58,000 nucleotides of DNA from Cryptomeria japonica (Eukaryota > Streptophyta > Pinopsida > Cupressales > Cupressaceae), in the NCBI RefSeq assembly GCF_030272615.1, contig NC_081405.1:23889772-23947771 (forward strand), in the 5' to 3' direction. The position numbers were made by a program, and so were the translations under genes. The notes beneath the pieces were generated by a model. That model had not been told where the DNA came from. It did no database searches and was given only the letters and a program-made list of their open reading frames with translations. Shown piece after piece: positions 56,740-58,000 of the stretch. Every line of letters starts with the position of its first letter. Position 1 is the first letter of the stretch.

Positions 56740-57188
56740 CAGAGTTCAGTGAAAGCATCAATTCGATGAATCTACAGAATATTATGTGTGGATTGATGTT
56801 GATTTACACACTTTAGGAAGTTTTCTAAAGGTGTGTAGGAATAGTATTGAAGGAAATATTGCTCTGATCGAGTTTTAGATGTTACATTTGCATGTGTGAC
56901 TCAGCAAAAGCAAGCACTTCATAGCAGAAGAGTTCATGATTTAGTTCTTTTACTTTTTGGCATTATTGTCAAAGGGGGAGAAGGAAAAAAGGGATGGAGA
57001 AGATAGACTAAATGGAGAAAATAATAGAACACTAATGACAAGGGGAGTAAATGGACAGGAGAAGATTTTAACAACTCAAGGATAACAGGAGAAGTCTAAC
57101 AACAATCTAAATCTGAATCAGTTGGAATAAATCAAGTTGGTATTGCCATTTAATTATTGGTTTTACCATCAATGCCAAAGGGGGAGAT
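56740..57188 (+). other. C: 3' noncoding region with polypurine tracts
   Basis: There is no coding. Purine words lie at about 56966-56985, 57036-57048 and 57175-57188. The last follows ATCAATGCC and touches the LTR. Confidence 0.8.
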
Positions 57189-58000
57189 TATTGGCATTGC
57201 AATAGAAAGGAGATTATTGGCATTTTGTGAGATTTTGCCAAGATCAAGAGGCAATGGAAAGCACAAATAAGAGAGACAAAATATATGATAGAAATAAACT
57301 GTATTCTATCAAGATGACAATACTAATCAATTGGATCATCAATCGTTGTTGTTTATACAATGAATATGAGCCTGCTTATATAGGCAAGGCTATATGGATA
57401 TGTGAACACACAAACATGACATGTGGTTCAATAAGAAACAAGGGTAGGTAGGAAATAGGTGTGGGTAGGTAGGAGAAACAATATAATATTCCACATGAGG
57501 TGGATCACCCACTGAATGTGGAGTGTAACAATAAGATCACACCATAAAAGGTGGAAATTCTCCTACACACACTATCCCAATGTGGCACAAACACCCAAGT
57601 GTCTCATACCCAAACTACTATGAAATGCATGTACCTAAGTAAGCTTAAGTAAGGTGTAATAATATCCAAGATGAATAATTATTTACACCAACACATTTCA
57701 ATAAGGATATTGAGAAGGTTGTTGGAGATTATTAATATAACTGAAGAAGGATGATTATTGTCTTTATAATATTATTTTGTCATTGATGTCAAGAAATTTA
57801 TTTTCTGATTCAGTATGATGTTGCCATATCTTGAGAAGTATGTATTGATGAATATTAAGATGTCAGTAAGTGACACAGAAAGAATGTGATAATGAAGGGG
57901 AATAATAAGTTATTCAATGGGCAACTATTACCAAGTTAGACAATGATGAGATCATATTGTTTTGATTGTTTTGATATCCTACATATGTTGTTGATTGTAA
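57189..58000 (+). repeat. 3' LTR of C, partial, split by L
   Basis: It begins TATTGGCATTGCAATAG (5' copy TGTTGGCATTAC), with the inner duplicate at about 57215. It is interrupted from 57226 to 57693 by L and resumes with TTTCAATAAGGATATTGAG to the window end, matching 51045 onward. Confidence 0.92.
57226..57693 (-). repeat. Solo LTR L (468 bp) in the C 3' LTR
   Basis: It starts TGTGAGATTTTGCC and ends TTACACCAACA on the plus strand, with CATTT on both sides (57221-57225, 57694-57698). The 5' LTR of C lacks it. On the minus strand it starts TGTTGGTGTAAATAATT and has a TATA box CCTATATAAGCA (plus-strand 57373-57384), so it reads leftward. It has no coding. It is either a solo LTR or a very small element; I saw no second copy in the window. 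Confidence 0.88.

Larger units (their letters stand above)
32035..58000 (+). mobile_element. Element K, gypsy-like retrotransposon, open to the right; contains I and C
   Basis: K begins with an LTR at 32035 (TGTAGACACC) directly after H gag. It continues through a long leader to 35038 and, after I, through a Gag-like frame at 50059-51010, where C interrupts it. The rest lies beyond the window. Continuity of its two parts is proven by the perfect duplication TCATT around I. The family is uncertain: no pol is visible, but the leader length and Gag type suggest gypsy. The five bases before K are ATTCT. Confidence 0.65.
51011..58000 (+). mobile_element. Element C, Ty1/copia, sister of A, 3' LTR cut by window edge
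   Basis: It has a complete 5' LTR, primer site, a single coding frame of 1,396 codons with eight in-frame stops and no frameshift, a polypurine tract and a partial 3' LTR that carries solo LTR L. C and A are close in both LTR and protein. The five bases before it are CTAAG; the matching duplication should lie beyond the window in K. Confidence 0.93.

Noticed and set aside
1-58000. CRISPR array, operon, bacterial promoter, tRNA or rRNA gene
   Set aside because: Nothing of this kind is seen; repeated short phrases in LTRs are too irregular for a CRISPR array and the proteins are plant retrotransposon types.
1-58000. A host plant gene between elements
   Set aside because: Every stretch over 300 bases can be placed in an LTR, an element interior or an element noncoding region, except 6956-7224 and part of 17772-18440, which show no gene signature.

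Overview
The window is plant nuclear DNA made almost wholly of nested LTR retrotransposons. I found no host gene, tRNA, rRNA or bacterial-type feature. Low GC, many Ty1/copia and Ty3/gypsy copies with long LTRs, old insertions and no genic islands fit a very large genome; a gymnosperm is my inference, not something the sequence proves.

Layout. H, a minus-strand copia element, is the matrix of 6956-32034. Into it went B (7225-17771, minus-strand chromodomain gypsy), F (18682-28329, plus copia) and K (from 32035, plus, gypsy-like). B carries a solo LTR E (8605-9404) and a short-interior element D (9527-13002). F carries a solo LTR G (21938-23560). K carries I (35039-50058), which carries J (37495-44944), and K also carries C (51011 to the window end), whose 3' LTR carries a solo LTR L (57226-57693). 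A (1-6955), a sister of C, lies at the left edge. Most insertions are fixed by 5-bp target-site duplications (TSDs): F AAGGT/AAGGT, I TCATT/TCATT, E GTCTT/GTCTT, L CATTT/CATTT, and with one mismatch B TACAT/TACAC, D CTGTG/TTGTG, G GACAA/GATAA, J TTGAG/TGGAG.

Function. A, C, F and H encode (now broken) copia Gag-protease-integrase-RT-RNase H. B encodes gypsy Gag-protease-RT-RNase H-integrase-chromodomain. All have stops; most stops in A and C look like C-to-T or G-to-A decay. A and C each keep essentially one reading frame over about 1,390 codons.

Most interesting part. I and J belong to one family with copia-style LTRs and an initiator-tRNA-Met primer site, but neither has protease, integrase or RT. 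They carry a Gag with an N-terminal coiled coil and four zinc-knuckle-like motifs, then a spacer of about 0.45 kb, then a second conserved reading frame of roughly 1,000 codons (ORF2) that I do not recognise. J sits in I in opposite orientation, a few codons before the end of I's gag. Other structural signals are a short stem-loop at LTR tips of B, D and G with a compensatory base-pair change, repeated polypurine motifs ahead of copia 3' LTRs, and an internal duplicate of the LTR start in A and C.
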